DNA of 64,000 bases from Irpex lacteus (Eukaryota > Basidiomycota > Agaricomycetes > Polyporales > Irpicaceae), in the NCBI GenBank assembly GCA_001986395.2, contig MQVO02000001.1:434001-498000 (forward strand). The letters are read 5' to 3'. The translations under genes were made by a program, and so were the position numbers. Under the pieces are notes generated by a model that worked only from the letters and a program-made list of their open reading frames with translations, searched no databases and had not been told where the DNA came from. Numbering within the stretch: position 1 is the first letter of the stretch; each line of letters opens with the position of its first letter. This document shows, one piece after another, positions 11,238 to 24,417 of the stretch.

Positions 11238-12612
11238 ATGTCTGAACGCGACTCACAAGATTACTCTGTCTCGACGGTCCCTCGCTCGAAAGAGTACGCC
11301 GAGCATCTCGAGGACGCCGATCACCACCAACTCAATCAATATCCCGAAGATGAGGAGGTTATCCATTACACCAAGTATCCCAACCGATGGTCAAGAATAC
11401 GGTAAGATAACGATAACTATCTTCGGTTCGATGCACGTACTGACCAACTATTATCACAGAGAATGGATTCACGAACCCGCCGCTGAATTTCTCGGTGTCT
11501 TCATCCTGATCATATTCGGTAATGGTGTGGATTGTCAAGTAACTCTATCTGGCGCAAACACTGCTGTCGCCTCCAGCGGCAAAGGCGTGAGTCTTCTTCT
11601 TAATATACCGGTATCTTGGCTGAGCGAGTGCCCGATTAATAGGATTATTTATCTCTCAACTTCGCATGGGCCGTCGGTAAGTTCATCTCGATGCTTAATT
11701 TTAGGAAGCACTCAATTGACATTCAACGTTAATCAGGCACAGCACTCGGTGTTTGGGTGTCTAGTGGCGTGTCTGGAGGACACATCAACCCGGCTGTTAC
11801 TATCGCTCTCGCCACCTTCCGTGACTTCCCATGGCGCAAAGTACCGATCTACATCTTCGCGCAGCTTATGGGAGGTCTTTGCGGTGCTGGTTGCATCTAT
11901 GCAAACTATATCCATGCCATCGATATCGTTGAAGGTGGACGTCACGTCCGAACACTGACTACCGCCGGCCTTTTCTCCACTTACGCCGTAAGCCCCTTCA
12001 AACCTTATCATCTAATAACAAAATCTAACTCTTAAATTTCTTGTAGGCTGACTACATGACGAACGTCTCGTGCTTCTTCGACGAGTTCCTGGGCACGGCT
12101 GTCCTTCTCATCTGCGTGCTTTCCTTCTCCGATCGCGCCAACGGCCCCCCTCCAGCTGGACTCACCCCTCTCGCACTCTTCATTCTCATCCTCGGCATTG
12201 GCTCAGCCCTCGGTTTCCAGACCGGCTATGCGATAAACCCAGCCCGTGATCTCGGACCTCGGCTTCTTACAGCCATGGTCGGATACGGCAGTGAAGTCTT
12301 CACATTCCGAAAGTACGCGATTATTTCTCCACATGCTCCCGGATCTTTGGCTGATATTTTCTTTTTTCTTCGTCAGCCAATACTGGCTCTGGTGCCCCGT
12401 CCTTGGGCCTATTCTTGGCGCCCTCGTTGGTACACTCGTCTACGATTCGTTACTCTTCACCGGCTCGGAGTCCCTCCTTAACCGACCGTAAGCCTTCTTC
12501 CTTCTCTATCTCAGTTCGTACGTGTGCTGACCCTACTCATAGGAGCGCTTCTGCTCGTGCAGCGCATGAGCGTGCAAAAAGGGAAGAGGGTCGCCCCATC
12601 AACAAAGTTTAG
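11238..12612 (+). CDS. Aquaglyceroporin 1 (MIP family channel)
   Basis: Seven exons (11238-11401, 11460-11586, 11643-11676, 11737-11987, 12047-12312, 12377-12487, 12543-12612) give 340 residues. Six membrane helices and two half-helices are evident. The first NPA box is [16 protein letters not shown] and the second is [15 protein letters not shown]; the Asp after NPAR marks the glycerol-conducting subclass. The N-terminal 55 residues are charged and cytosolic ([20 protein letters not shown]); helix 1 starts at [18 protein letters not shown]. The C-terminus is basic. It moves glycerol and other small neutral solutes across the plasma membrane. A paralog lies 0.7 kb downstream in opposite orientation with identical sizes of exons 2-4 (127, 34 and 251 nt). 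Confidence 0.95.
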
Positions 12613-13294
12613 TCAGGAAGTATAATAGTGTCTTATCTATTACCAGAGTCCGCCCACTTTCGGTGTTACTTGTTGTTCTCCTTTCTTTACCTTGGGTTCT
12701 TGGGACGTCCTTTGATGATGTAGCTTTACGATCGCGCAACGTTCATGATTTATACTTAACCTACATTACACGTAAGAGACAAGTATGTAGCAAATATCAA
12801 AAACTTGTACTCATATCCTGTGGTACCATAGTGCATCGATGGTGACGCGAATCGTATAATCTCTTATGTGCTTGGTAATATCCATGACGATAACGGGTAC
12901 CGATTAGGATGTACGCCACAGATGAGTAAGCAAAACATCTGGACTCAAAGACTCCATAGATGGACCACGAACGCCAATAGCCAACATTCCTTAGGGGATC
13001 GTGAAATGGTCGTGATCATTAGAAACCGTCATTCTACAGGAAACGCGAGCGGAAACTACGGCACAGTTTTTGGTAACGAGCAACAACAACAAGACCGAAG
13101 AAAAAGAGTAACCAAACCAAGATTGAAGAAAAGAAAGACGAGATCATGAGTGTCCAGGAAAGCAATCGACAGGATACAATCATACAATACGGTGACCCGG
13201 TCACCCAGCGCGAAACAGAAAGATATGGGTATGGGGCTCATTCAGCTAGTTGTTATGCTGAAACAGAATCGTCAAAGGCGGCCTTTTTGATGCT
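12613..13294. other. Convergent intergenic region between the two aquaglyceroporins
   Basis: The 3' ends of the two paralogs face each other over 682 bases, so this should hold both 3' UTRs and polyadenylation sites. A lysine/arginine-rich plus-strand frame at 12868-13149 contains poly-Q and KRKT-like codons, but it has no partner exons and I treat it as chance. Confidence 0.4.
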
Positions 13295-14825
13295 TCATGG
13301 ACGTAATGCACTGATAATGTGAGCGTCAGCCACAGAGCACGATGGTAGACTTCAAGTAGGGACACATACCTGTTGTTGAAGATGCTGTCTGTGCCAGTGT
13401 AGAACAGGAAGTCGTATGAAGCTACGCCGACTGAATTGTATGTCAGCGGTTACAAGAGGGTTTTATTTTATTTAACATGCTTACCAAGAGCACCGAGGAT
13501 TGGTGCCATGACACCGCACCAAATCCAGTATTGGCTGTTGAGTGGTCAGTATGACGTTAATTTGTACTATCAAAGTGACGTACTGCCTGAAGTCGAAGAC
13601 TGTGGCCATATGTTAGCAAAGGCTCCACAATGTTGTTGACTGATAAGGCTTACCTTGTCTTCCATAGCCCACCATGGCAGTCAGAATACGAGGACCAAGG
13701 TCCCTTGCCGGGTTAAGTGCAAAGCCTACGTCATGGAAAAGGTCAAACCGGTAGGATATTTACGTTTGTCAACCTCTTACCTGTCTGTGCACCTATGGAC
13801 ACGCTGATACCAAGCATCACGACAAAGACGGCAATTGGCACGCGTTCTGGAGGTGCAGGTCCCTTTCGCTTATCCGTAGCCGCGCAGATGGTGAGGAGAA
13901 GCATCGCAGTACCGAGAAACTGAGGTCATAGGTGTCATATACTGCTTCTATCACGATTATCGCCTAACTCACCTCTTCAAAGAAGGCAGAGACGTTCGTC
14001 AAATAGTCGGCCTGGGCATGCGTAAGTCTGCGTGTTCAAGGGAAGGCAGGGGAAGGGGTGGTGTGAGACTCACCGCAAAAGTTCCAAAGAACCCAGCCGT
14101 AGCGAGTGTGCGAACATGCCTCCCTCCCTCGAAGGCGTCGATAGCGTGAATGTAGTCCCCATATACAATGCCCGCACCACAAATTCCGCCCAATAGCTGA
14201 GCTAAGATGTATAGAGGCACCTTTCGCCATGGGAAGTCGCGAAGGGTGGCCATCGCAAGCGTGACGGCGGGATTGATGTGCCCGCCCGAGATGCTGCCTG
14301 AAACCCAAACTCCGAGTCCAATACCTAAAGGAACCGTCGGTAAACTGCAGCATCTCGAGACCGTTTCACTCACCAACTGCCCAGCCGAATGATACAGACA
14401 GCCAGTCCTAACGGAAGCTGGATGTTAGATTGATTGATTAAAGAAAGAGAGAACATCATCCACTAACCCCCTTTGCTGGACCCAAAACTGAGCCAGGGTT
14501 GCTCGACAGTGTCACTGCACAGTTGACCCCTGAACCAAACAACACTAGAATGAGAACGCCAAAGAACTCCGCCGCGGGTTCGCACAAAAACTCCCTAAAA
14601 CCAATTTTTGTGAGAACCTACACGACGAGTAGGGATATTCCACATACCGCAATCTGGAGCGTCGGGGCACGACTGTGTCGATGTCCCCGCCCTGCTCAAG
14701 GTCAGTGGTTTTCTGGTGCAATGCGCTGCTAGAGGTCGACGAGAGACCTCGGGAAATAACAGCAACGTCCCGAGTGTCTTCTCAACGTGGCTGGACTCGG
14801 ACTCGTAAGCGAGAGAGCGGGACAT
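13295..14825 (-). CDS. Aquaglyceroporin 2 (MIP family channel), paralog of aquaglyceroporin 1
   Basis: Exons after the first are 14594-14468, 14407-14374, 14324-14074, 14011-13973, 13919-13781, 13725-13654, 13599-13584, 13534-13485, 13430-13370 and 13310-13295, all with canonical splice sites. NPA boxes are [16 protein letters not shown] and [15 protein letters not shown], so it is also of the glycerol type. Helix 1 is [18 protein letters not shown]. Extra introns split the second half compared with the paralog; one exon is only 16 nt. Exon 1 (14825-14648) starts with [12 protein letters not shown] after GCCGCC, 62 nt from a TATA box, but its frame does not match the exon end that splices properly ([11 protein letters not shown]). 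A 38-nt intron (about 14770-14733, weak GTTGCT donor) or a frameshift is needed; with it the protein has 314 residues. The short C-terminus ends NNSALRP. Confidence 0.88.
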
Positions 14826-14886
14826 GGCGGCGTTGGCCTGGAGAGAAGAGGACTGGGGGATGAAGAAAGCAAGGTCAACAGTACCA

Positions 14887-14896
14887 CCTTTTATAG
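14887..14896 (-). promoter_or_regulatory. TATA box of aquaglyceroporin 2
   Basis: The minus strand reads CTATAAAAGG here, 62 bases from the start codon at 14825, with a pyrimidine-rich leader and GCCGCC directly before the ATG. Position and sequence fit a core promoter. Confidence 0.6.
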
Positions 14897-14904
14897 CGTC
14901 GTAG

Positions 14905-15291
14905 ACGCATAAGCCAGAGACTCGAGAGCATGTCGAAAAAATTCCCGTCCATCGAGCGGACGAAGAACTGAATTACTCGTCAACACCGGCTAAACGCTCG
15001 TCTGTTCTACCGATCATGGGAAGACGTGATACGGGCTCGAGCATGACAGCTTCTTCCCCTTCCGGAAGCCGTAGGTACAACTTGCAGCAATATCCCGAGG
15101 GTACGAAGCCAATTCAAGGTTCCTTCGCACGAAGATATCTGGTCAGATGGGCTGTAGTAACACTGCGGAGCGTTATAACGTACCTCGAAGAGCGTTCAAA
15201 GGGCCTGGCTGAAAGTGAAAAGCAAGCAGCGTTCTTACCGCGCAGCCCATGTCTGTCGGAACATGTCCTAGGCATACCCTGGCGTACCTAG
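14905..15291 (+). other. Open frame of uncertain status upstream of aquaglyceroporin 2
   Basis: One plus-strand frame stays open for about 129 codons, with the first ATG at 15016 (MGRRDTGSSMTASSPSG). The part before the ATG also reads like protein. A possible GTACGA donor lies just after YNLQQYPEG. I find no downstream exon that joins convincingly and no family match, so this could be a short gene, a first exon, or chance. The divergent arrangement with the TATA-driven aquaglyceroporin would suit a first exon. Confidence 0.2.
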
Positions 15292-15341
15292 TTGATCCTG
15301 GAATTCTCGTTTTGTTGGGATCCTGGGATTGGCTTTCCAGG

Positions 15342-15596
15342 CTACAGAAACGTTTCGGGTACGTCAAAGGCGCCCGCCACGAGGCCGAGATCCATCCCGA
15401 TCTTTCTCAATAACGCACTCATATCGTAACAGAACATGAGCCCCCCGACGCACTGCCAATAGAGCTGGTCAAACAATGTCCTCGAATGACGAGCAGAAAT
15501 ATCTCATTCGAAGCGGTGCACACTCACCATAATCACATCGTTGTGCGTAACATTCCTGCATTTAGACCATTCCGCGGCGGAGTTGACTCCGGGTAC
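15342..15596 (-). CDS. Two terminal exons of an unrecognised gene or pseudogene
   Basis: Exon 15596-15528 (VPGVNSAAEWSKCRNVTHND plus VIM) joins exon 15452-15342 (CVGGLMFCYDMSALLRKIGM, then DLGLVAGAFDVPETFL and a stop) through a GTGAGT donor and a TTGGCAG acceptor, in phase. The acceptor before the first exon is GAGCAG. Amino-acid usage is clearly protein-like. Further upstream only weak candidates exist (for example RANKYCQVTDRSSV at about 15660), and I could not reach a start codon. It may be the C-terminus of a gene whose 5' exons are eroded. I do not recognise the family. Confidence 0.35.
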
Positions 15597-17455
15597 CTGC
15601 TCAAGAGAATGGTTTTATTGCTGGACCGTTGGCATACTACAGATGATCTGTCCGTAACTTGACAGTATTTGTTAGCCCGCTGTCACATGCGGGCATGGCA
15701 TGCTTAACTTCCACCCGAAGAGCAGCTCGGGCAGAAGAGTGCGGCTTGTGGGCTATGTGAAGAGCATTCTTGCGTCTCCTTCGCGGAATACAAAGGATCC
15801 TCGGCTTGAATTTTCAGGAACTACGAGCACGCTGAATGTTTGATAGGTCAATAAGAACATTCACACGCAGTAATTATCCTCTCGCACCTGATGATGGGAG
15901 AAGCGCGAAGATAGTCCTTCGAGGTAACCAAAATGGCTGAACTACGCGGATGTCGTAGCGCAAAGTGCAAGTGAGGATGTCAGTAGTATCAAAAAGGCCA
16001 ATCTGCACCCACACCTGATAACAAATAAGCGATTAGAGAATACCCCGAAATTAGCTCTATAGCACCACAACGTTTCAATCGCGAAGGTTGATTTGCATGG
16101 TTATCATTGGATGGATAAACGCTTCTGGAGACCACGCTGTGTCAGTTAGGCATTCAACTTCTAAGTCGCAGTTATGAGTGCAGCTCACATTACTCAAACG
16201 AAGCTCTCTAGGGCGGTGAATGCCTATTGTGCACAAAGGTGGTGTGCATGGCGAAGGTCACACGAGGTATACAGAGGCAACGGAACGGGGCGCGAACTAC
16301 ATCGGCATATTCCATCTGGCCAAGAAAGGAAGGTTAGTAACTTGCAAAGCATTGGGTTAGGCGAAATCACATACCACATCCTTCCAACGGCCTCCAGACT
16401 CGTAGAAACATGTAAACTCGGCTCCTCCTCTTCAAAGTTCAAGTGGAGTAGCCCTCAAACGTGCAGGCAACGAATAGGTGATTTCATCTTGTCGTACATG
16501 ACCGGTAGCTGCGTGAAGGTTCCAGGTGAGTCGTTGACACTGTTCAAGGTTTGGACTGTACAAATTCCTGACGAGGATTCCCATGACAGAGAAAGATGTA
16601 CCATAGCCATACTGTGACATGCCTTCGTTGATTATAATGTCCCACGGGATTTGGAATACGCCAAGGATTGACGTATCCCGGGGCCCTTCTCTTTGTCCAT
16701 GGCCTACGTTATGGGCGGTGTGATCAAGTATGCCGCAGCCGTGCGTTGTAGTGAACGCCAGTCAGGCCCCTCAAACCTTCCCTGCCCTGTGCATCAGCTT
16801 GCGTCAGTTGTCAATGTGAAGGAATGACAACTCGTACTCAGCGAAAAGGTTCCTCAGCTCAGCTGTCAATGGTCACCATGATATACTGCAGCCGTTACGA
16901 CATCGTCGGGAGGTTCTAGCACGCCATTATATACTGTAAATTACGACTGTCAGAGCAAGAATGCTTCTTCATGTTTCAAGTTGCCTGGATCGCCGTCCAT
17001 GTCGTGCTAGGCATGGTTCGTCGCCGAGGCTCACAAACTTGCACTTGGGAGCGGCGTCTGGTATTCGAAGGTTAAGTACTCTGTCTCTCGCGTTGAGGCT
17101 CAAACACTCATACCAACTCACATGAAGGTTGTATGTCTCCCCTCCAGCTTTTCAAACTACACAACGGCACTGGCAAAAAGACTTGCAATGAGTGAGTCTT
17201 GCAAAGAGAGGCTGACAACATTTCGGCAAATTCATTCTAGAAAATTCAGGGCGGTGTATCGGTTCGGGGAGATCTGATCGTCGTGGGGAACTCGTACGTC
17301 GGGGGGTCCCGCAGCCCGCTAAATTAGTCTTCAGTAGCGGCGTGTAACGGCCATCACTGGTGCGCGGTGGTCCAACTGGAGCGAACTTGGCGCACAACAT
17401 ATGATCGTGGTCGGGGAACGTGCCACGTCAAAGGCCCACCCAACTTGAAGGAACG
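15597..17455. other. Sparse region of about 1.9 kb
   Basis: No complete gene is visible. A minus-strand frame around 16560-16690 reads SILGVFQIPWDIIINEGMSQ and on to YGYGTSFSVMGILVRNLYSP, which is hydrophobic and protein-like, with further fragments at 16220-16440, but I could not join them by canonical splice sites. These may be remnants of the same lost gene as the exon pair at 15.3-15.6 kb. Confidence 0.3.
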
Positions 17456-17464
17456 TATATAAAG
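17456..17464 (+). promoter_or_regulatory. TATA box of the duplicated-domain gene
   Basis: The plus strand reads TATATAAAG, about 100 bases before the ATG at 17565, followed by a CT-rich leader (CCTCCCTCTCTCCTCCTC). This is a strong core promoter signal for a fungal gene and suggests high or inducible expression. Confidence 0.6.
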
Positions 17465-17564
17465 TCGGAAAAATGGCAAGTGGTTTCACCATCCACACCT
17501 CGTTGGTTCACCTCCCTCTCTCCTCCTCTTCATCCTGTCTTCATTCACGCTCATTCAAGTAGCC

Positions 17565-18375
17565 ATGACCGGTACCGAAATTTGGCTCACTTATCACCAG
17601 ACGTCCCGGGCTAGCCGTCCCAGTACCGCGCAGCTCATCGACCTCGCGTGCCATAGCCACAAGCTTACGGACCTGGAGGATGTCCTCGACTACATCTTCG
17701 CCGAAGGCTTCGTCGAGCCCAAGTACCGCCCCGTCTCGTACTGGGAGAGGAACAACGGAGAGAAGATTAAGAATGCACTTGGTGTGGAGGAGCTCCTCTC
17801 CCAAGGTATTGGGAGGACCGAGGAGACCGCGCTGCGTCTCGTCATCGGTAAGTCGCATGCTGAGGTTTTCATAGTGTATGTAGACTTACGCTATCTTATA
17901 GCGGACCTTCCTCCCGCTCTTTGGTTTAGCTACCACTACACCAGCGCAGGTGCCTCGGCCCCTGCTGTAAAGCAACGCGTCAAACTTGAAGCATTGCACA
18001 CCGCTTGCCACCCCGCCCACCCCAAGGTCGCCCACCTCACTAACCACGTCTTCCAACAAGGCTATCTCGCCAAGCACCTCCGCACCAAGGTCTACTGGCA
18101 GAGCGTCTGTGGCAAGAAGATTGAGGAGCACGCTGACCTCCTTGAGCTTCTGGCCGTTGGCGAGGGTGTCGCCGAAGACAAGACACTCCGCCTCGTCATT
18201 GGTATGTATCTTTCGTGGTTTTGCCTGTCAAATGGAAACTGAGGTCCCTTTCCCAGATGACTACTTTCATGTTCATCACGAGCATCATGTCCCCGAGCAC
18301 CATGTCCCCGAACATTTCCCCCATTTCCCCTTCCCTCACCCCCACAGTCCCCGCAGTCCTCACTGCGGCTTCTGA
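17565..18375 (+). CDS. Protein with two copies of an unrecognised ~95-residue domain and a His-rich tail
   Basis: Three exons (17565-17847, 17902-18201, 18257-18375) give 233 residues. Exon 1 encodes one domain copy and exon 2 another. Shared landmarks are W-x-x-YHxTS near the start, the F-x-x-G-[FY] block (YIFAEGFVEPKYRPVSYW versus HVFQQGYLAKHLRTKVYW), G-x-KI, LL-x-x-G-x-G and the end LRLVIG. Both copies end exactly at a phase-1 intron, so exon 2 is a symmetric 1-1 exon, as expected if the unit spread by exon duplication. Exon 3 adds DDYFHVHHEHHVPEHHVPEH and a Pro/His run to the stop; such a tail could bind metal ions. There is no signal peptide or membrane helix, so it is probably cytosolic or nuclear. 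I do not know the domain and assign no function. Confidence 0.8.
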
Positions 18376-18671
18376 GTTTTGCCCGTTATGTGTTGAGAAA
18401 GTCGATCGGTCCATGGACCTCATGTTGTTGTTGATGAAGGGGTTGACGGTAGCAGAGTACATCTGTGGACTCAAATAAGCTTAATAGTTCCTACTTACCA
18501 TGTCATCTGTTGATCCAGTTTAATGCTTAATACGATTTGCGCGTCATAGTGCAGCCTCTGGATTATATCTATAGCTAGTGGGATGTTATTAGCAAGGTTA
18601 TCGACTATGGCGAAGGTATGTTATTGGTGATGGTAATCGAATAAACACGGACGAGTATAGAACGTACGACG
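18376..18671. other. Convergent intergenic region
   Basis: These 296 bases lie between the 3' ends of the duplicated-domain gene and the SNF5-family gene. They should contain both terminators. Nothing else is seen. Confidence 0.4.
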
Positions 18672-20447
18672 CTACCTCCGTCGTCGAGCAGCAGCAGCCT
18701 GGCTCTGGAATTTCGACGTCTCGCGTCGGAGACGGCTACAAAAAAGTCAGCACGAGTAAACCTGTAGAAGACTAAGCACATACCGGGTTGCTCGCTCCCT
18801 CTCAATCTCCCTTCGCTCGACCTCCTCAGCAGTAAGCACCTCAAACCGAGTTCTAAATTCCTCCGCCTCCTGCCAGTCCCGCCAAACACTCCGCAAAGGT
18901 TTTGGTCCACGCCCGTCCTTCGGTGCCCTCCCCCAACCAAGGCCCAACCCAGTCTTGTCTTTGAACAAGCCATACCCACTTTTGTCTCGCGGACGGTCTG
19001 CGTCTTCTGCTGACTCTCCACCAAGTACACCCCACTCGATGGCATCTCGTTTGTGCTTGATGAGCTCTTCGTGGATAGCGTGCGCTATTAGGGGAACTGC
19101 TTCGCCGGATAGACCGAGGTCGGAACATAGCGTCGCAGCGAAGGTCTCTGGGGTCAGAGGTGAGAGGAGATCCCATTCTATGTGGTCCGAGAGGTGATAC
19201 GTCGCTATTTGTACGTCAATCTATGTCAGAAGTTAGTGAAGTCATGGTACACAGTACACGCATGCCAACGTACACTCAGTATGACACGACATTCAGGAAC
19301 TTCGTCTTCTCCTGGCCCGTATATGTTCATTGCATCGAGGTCGAATTCCATGGACGCGACCCCTTCGTGATCTTCGATCTGAGCTCGTATCTGATTGGCT
19401 ATCGTGTCCACCCATGGATTCAGAGGCAGGTCCAAGTCCATGCAAAATTGTCGCGCAAAAGCCTCAGGCTGTATGAGCTCCTCGTGCATATTCCACACAA
19501 AACAGTCTCGTATCCGATGTGTCTCAGTCTCGAACTCGACGCGAATTGGCACTAGCGAAGTAGGTCTTCGTGCATGCATGTCCAGCAGGTCGGGAGGGCT
19601 GTGACACCACGTTCGTTGGCAATGTTAAAAATGCTAAAAATGTCCTTGAGTGAATTAGAACTTACTAGTAATCAAGTCTGGTGAGTGGGACGGGTTTGGA
19701 TGTTATGTAACGTTCCGGAGGAACCTGTCCTAGATAGCTCTGGTCGAGATCGGTTTTCGGCAGCTGACTGGGAGCCCCAAGAGGAGTTCCTGGGGCAAGT
19801 GTCGCACTGAAGACACCCGCTCCAGCTGGTGCTCTACTCGAAAGCCTCGCGTTTCGAGAAGCTCTATTACCCCCACCACCACCACCACCAAAATCAGAGT
19901 CGTCAGATTCAATCGCTCCGGCGTCCGGGAATTCGTCTCCAGAACCAGGCTCTGTGTAGTTGACGACACCACCGCGTCTGCTCGTACGCGTTGCGACGGC
20001 CGTGCTGGATGCGCTTGCAAAGATAGGCTGCATCAGGAGAGTCGCTCCAGTGCGCAGCCGGGATGGGTACGTTGTATGCATAGCCTGAGTAGCGGGGGTG
20101 AGAGGGGGGAGTTGGGAATGCGGACTTGGGGCCTGCAAAGGCATAGAGGGTCCAGAAGGCTGCAATTGCGAGGTGGATGCAACAGGGGGAACTGAAGAGC
20201 GAGGCAATGGGGCATGCTGAGTTGTGGGTGTGGGGACCAGGGAGGTGCCTTTAGCAGCGCGAGCCTTTCGACTTGGGTTCGTCCTTCCTGGAGGCGGCGT
20301 GGCAGAGTGCGACCACTGCCTGATGTTATCCATGTATACTGTTGAATAGTTTATCTATTTGAGCACATTCTTGCCACATGTAAAGCATGGTCACTCACCT
20401 GGAGGCGCGGCTCTCTGCGGTTGAGGGCCTCCAATAGCAACGGACAT
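18672..20447 (-). CDS. SNF5/SMARCB1/Sfh1 family chromatin-remodelling subunit
   Basis: Five exons (20447-20399, 20338-19666, 19598-19274, 19220-18784, 18735-18672) give 515 residues. The true start is MSVAIGGPQPQRAAPP on a 49-nt first exon, spliced to VYMDNIRQW. Residues 20-150 are Pro/Ser/Thr-rich and disordered, then RRGGVVNYTEPGSGDEFPDA and an acidic patch with a Gly run. The SNF5 domain follows with its two repeats: LVPIRVEFETETHRIRDCFV with FARQFCMDLDLP and WVDTIANQIRAQI; then VQIATYHLSDHIEWDLLS with FAATLCSDLGLSGEAVPLIA. The C-terminus is basic. The family is a core subunit of SWI/SNF or RSC remodellers and contacts the nucleosome acidic patch. The VVNY-acidic segment suits Sfh1/RSC, but I do not decide between the two. 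Confidence 0.93.
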
Positions 20448-22314
20448 GAGTGATCTGCGTATTCGTCAGGTTTTGGGCACCTTCACAAAAGGTATACAAA
20501 CGAACTAGTTAAGTCTCCCTTCCTAAGCTTTTATGACCTGGAAAGGCCGAAATTTGGCGAACTACTGACGGGGTTGAAAGCGTAGTAGAGGATAGAAATT
20601 CAAAGCAGAGGCCGTGACCTTGGCGTACAGTCACGCGTGCCCGGCGGACGCGTTTGTGACACTGACGAACGTCACACAAAAATCTCGATATAATGAGCGC
20701 CCATAAGCTGGCCACAGCCTGAGACAGGTGAGCAAGCGCCCAGGACTTGAAGTAAGTACTCACATGCACACTTAAGGCAGTCATGTTTACTTTCGCTGAG
20801 CTCCCTATAGCTACGATCGGGGCAGTGTCCAAATAGATTGAGCGCAATAAAGTTACAGTCAAGCAGCGCGATAAGATAATATACTGTATTCTACGTTTGT
20901 GGACAAATTGTTGCATGTATGAATGCCCGGGCCAATATCTGGAAGTGGTCGATTGTCCAAGTCGTTCAACTACATACTCGACATACGCTGATGTACAGTG
21001 ACAAGCAGGCTGATACTGGAGATAAGATCAAACGAAGGCGCAAACAGAATTCGAATATATAGGGGGTCGAGGGTTGAGAACGTTGAGAACTCAAAGCACG
21101 GCATGGGATGTACTATGGGTGACCCAGTAATGAAACGGGACAGGAAGTGAAACAGACCTCAGTGCGGCACCTTCCACTTGTCCAATCATCTTCAAAAAAT
21201 CACATCATATGTATATCTTCAGATAGACTATACATGCAAAGTATTATACATGTAGACGGACGGTAGCGTGAATGAAAAATCGAATACCGTCTGCGAAGAG
21301 GTATAATCACGCCTCTCCGATCACTGATGGGCTTCTAGAGGCCGCCTCGATGAGCGGACTGGGCGGAAACTTGGGGAACACACTGTATATGACGATAGGA
21401 TACACAGAAAAATACTCCTATGTATAGATACACAGTATGCGGCCAAGGGTTGTAGTTCAATGTGTGCGGGAGCGGAGGAGGCGTGACAATAGGCGCGGGA
21501 TGCCATTTGATGTAGCATCACTGACCAATCGCGTCTTGCTGTGTACGCCTTCGGTGCGATCAGCTCACGGCGCTTGAGTGTGACGTACCGTGACGATGGC
21601 AAGATTTTGGCGGGCAAAAAGTCATGTTCGTGCGGGGCCTCCTGTACGACGATACCCCCACCAAAAAAAATTGAACTTTGTAGAAGCTATAACCAAGATG
21701 TACTGCTACCATAATATAAAATTTCCGAAGGCATATTCGTGAGGAAAAGTGTAAAGGGACTAGAAGTGAAACACTGTTTCATTACTGGGTCACCCATAGT
21801 ACGAAGCAAACGCTATCGCGCAAGTGACTGGTATAAGGATGCAAACAACAACAACATAAGGAGGGAAAGGAGGCGGGGTAGTAACCAAAAACGCGTCGTC
21901 GATGGACACAAAAGTCGTGGACAAAAAAGCAACAGAAAAACCGCGTCCATTCGACACGCGACGAAGGAAGAAAAAAATTATGTAAAAGACGTGGGTAGAT
22001 AGATAGAGCCCGAAGGGGGTTCAACAACACGCAGAATCTATGCATCCGAGCGTCCGATAGCTAGCTGATCATGAGAGAGTGGGGGGAGATCTAAGGATGA
22101 TTATGTTCTAAGAAATTCGCAGAGCGTGAGGCGAGATGTGATGAAGCAGCATAAGTAGTACAAATGTGATATGTGCCGAGGGGGGATATTGTGCGTATGT
22201 CCTAACAAAAAGACCATTCATTCTAAGGTGGGAGTCGTGTAGGGGTCATTAAGATGGGATGTGCGATATTACGGGTAGCTGGGAAGATCGAGACCGTCCG
22301 AGACAAAGGCTCGT
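20448..22314. other. Intergenic region of about 1.9 kb
   Basis: It contains the promoter of the SNF5 gene and the 3' flank of the CreA-like gene. A 135-codon minus-strand frame at 20509-20916 starts with ATG but has no recognisable motif and unusual composition; I leave it out. AT-rich, purine-rich stretches near 21660-21760 and 21830-22000 look like UTR or spacer. Confidence 0.4.

Positions 22315-24417
<2,103 letters not shown>

Noticed and set aside
15285..15300. TACCTAGTTGATCCTG, close to the universal 5' end of 18S rRNA
   Set aside because: The match stops after 16 bases, with one mismatch, and the following sequence (GAATTCTCGTT) is not rRNA. Chance or a tiny fragment.
20509..20916. 135-codon minus-strand frame with ATG upstream of the SNF5 gene
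   Set aside because: No motif, odd composition, and it lies in the expected promoter/5' flank.
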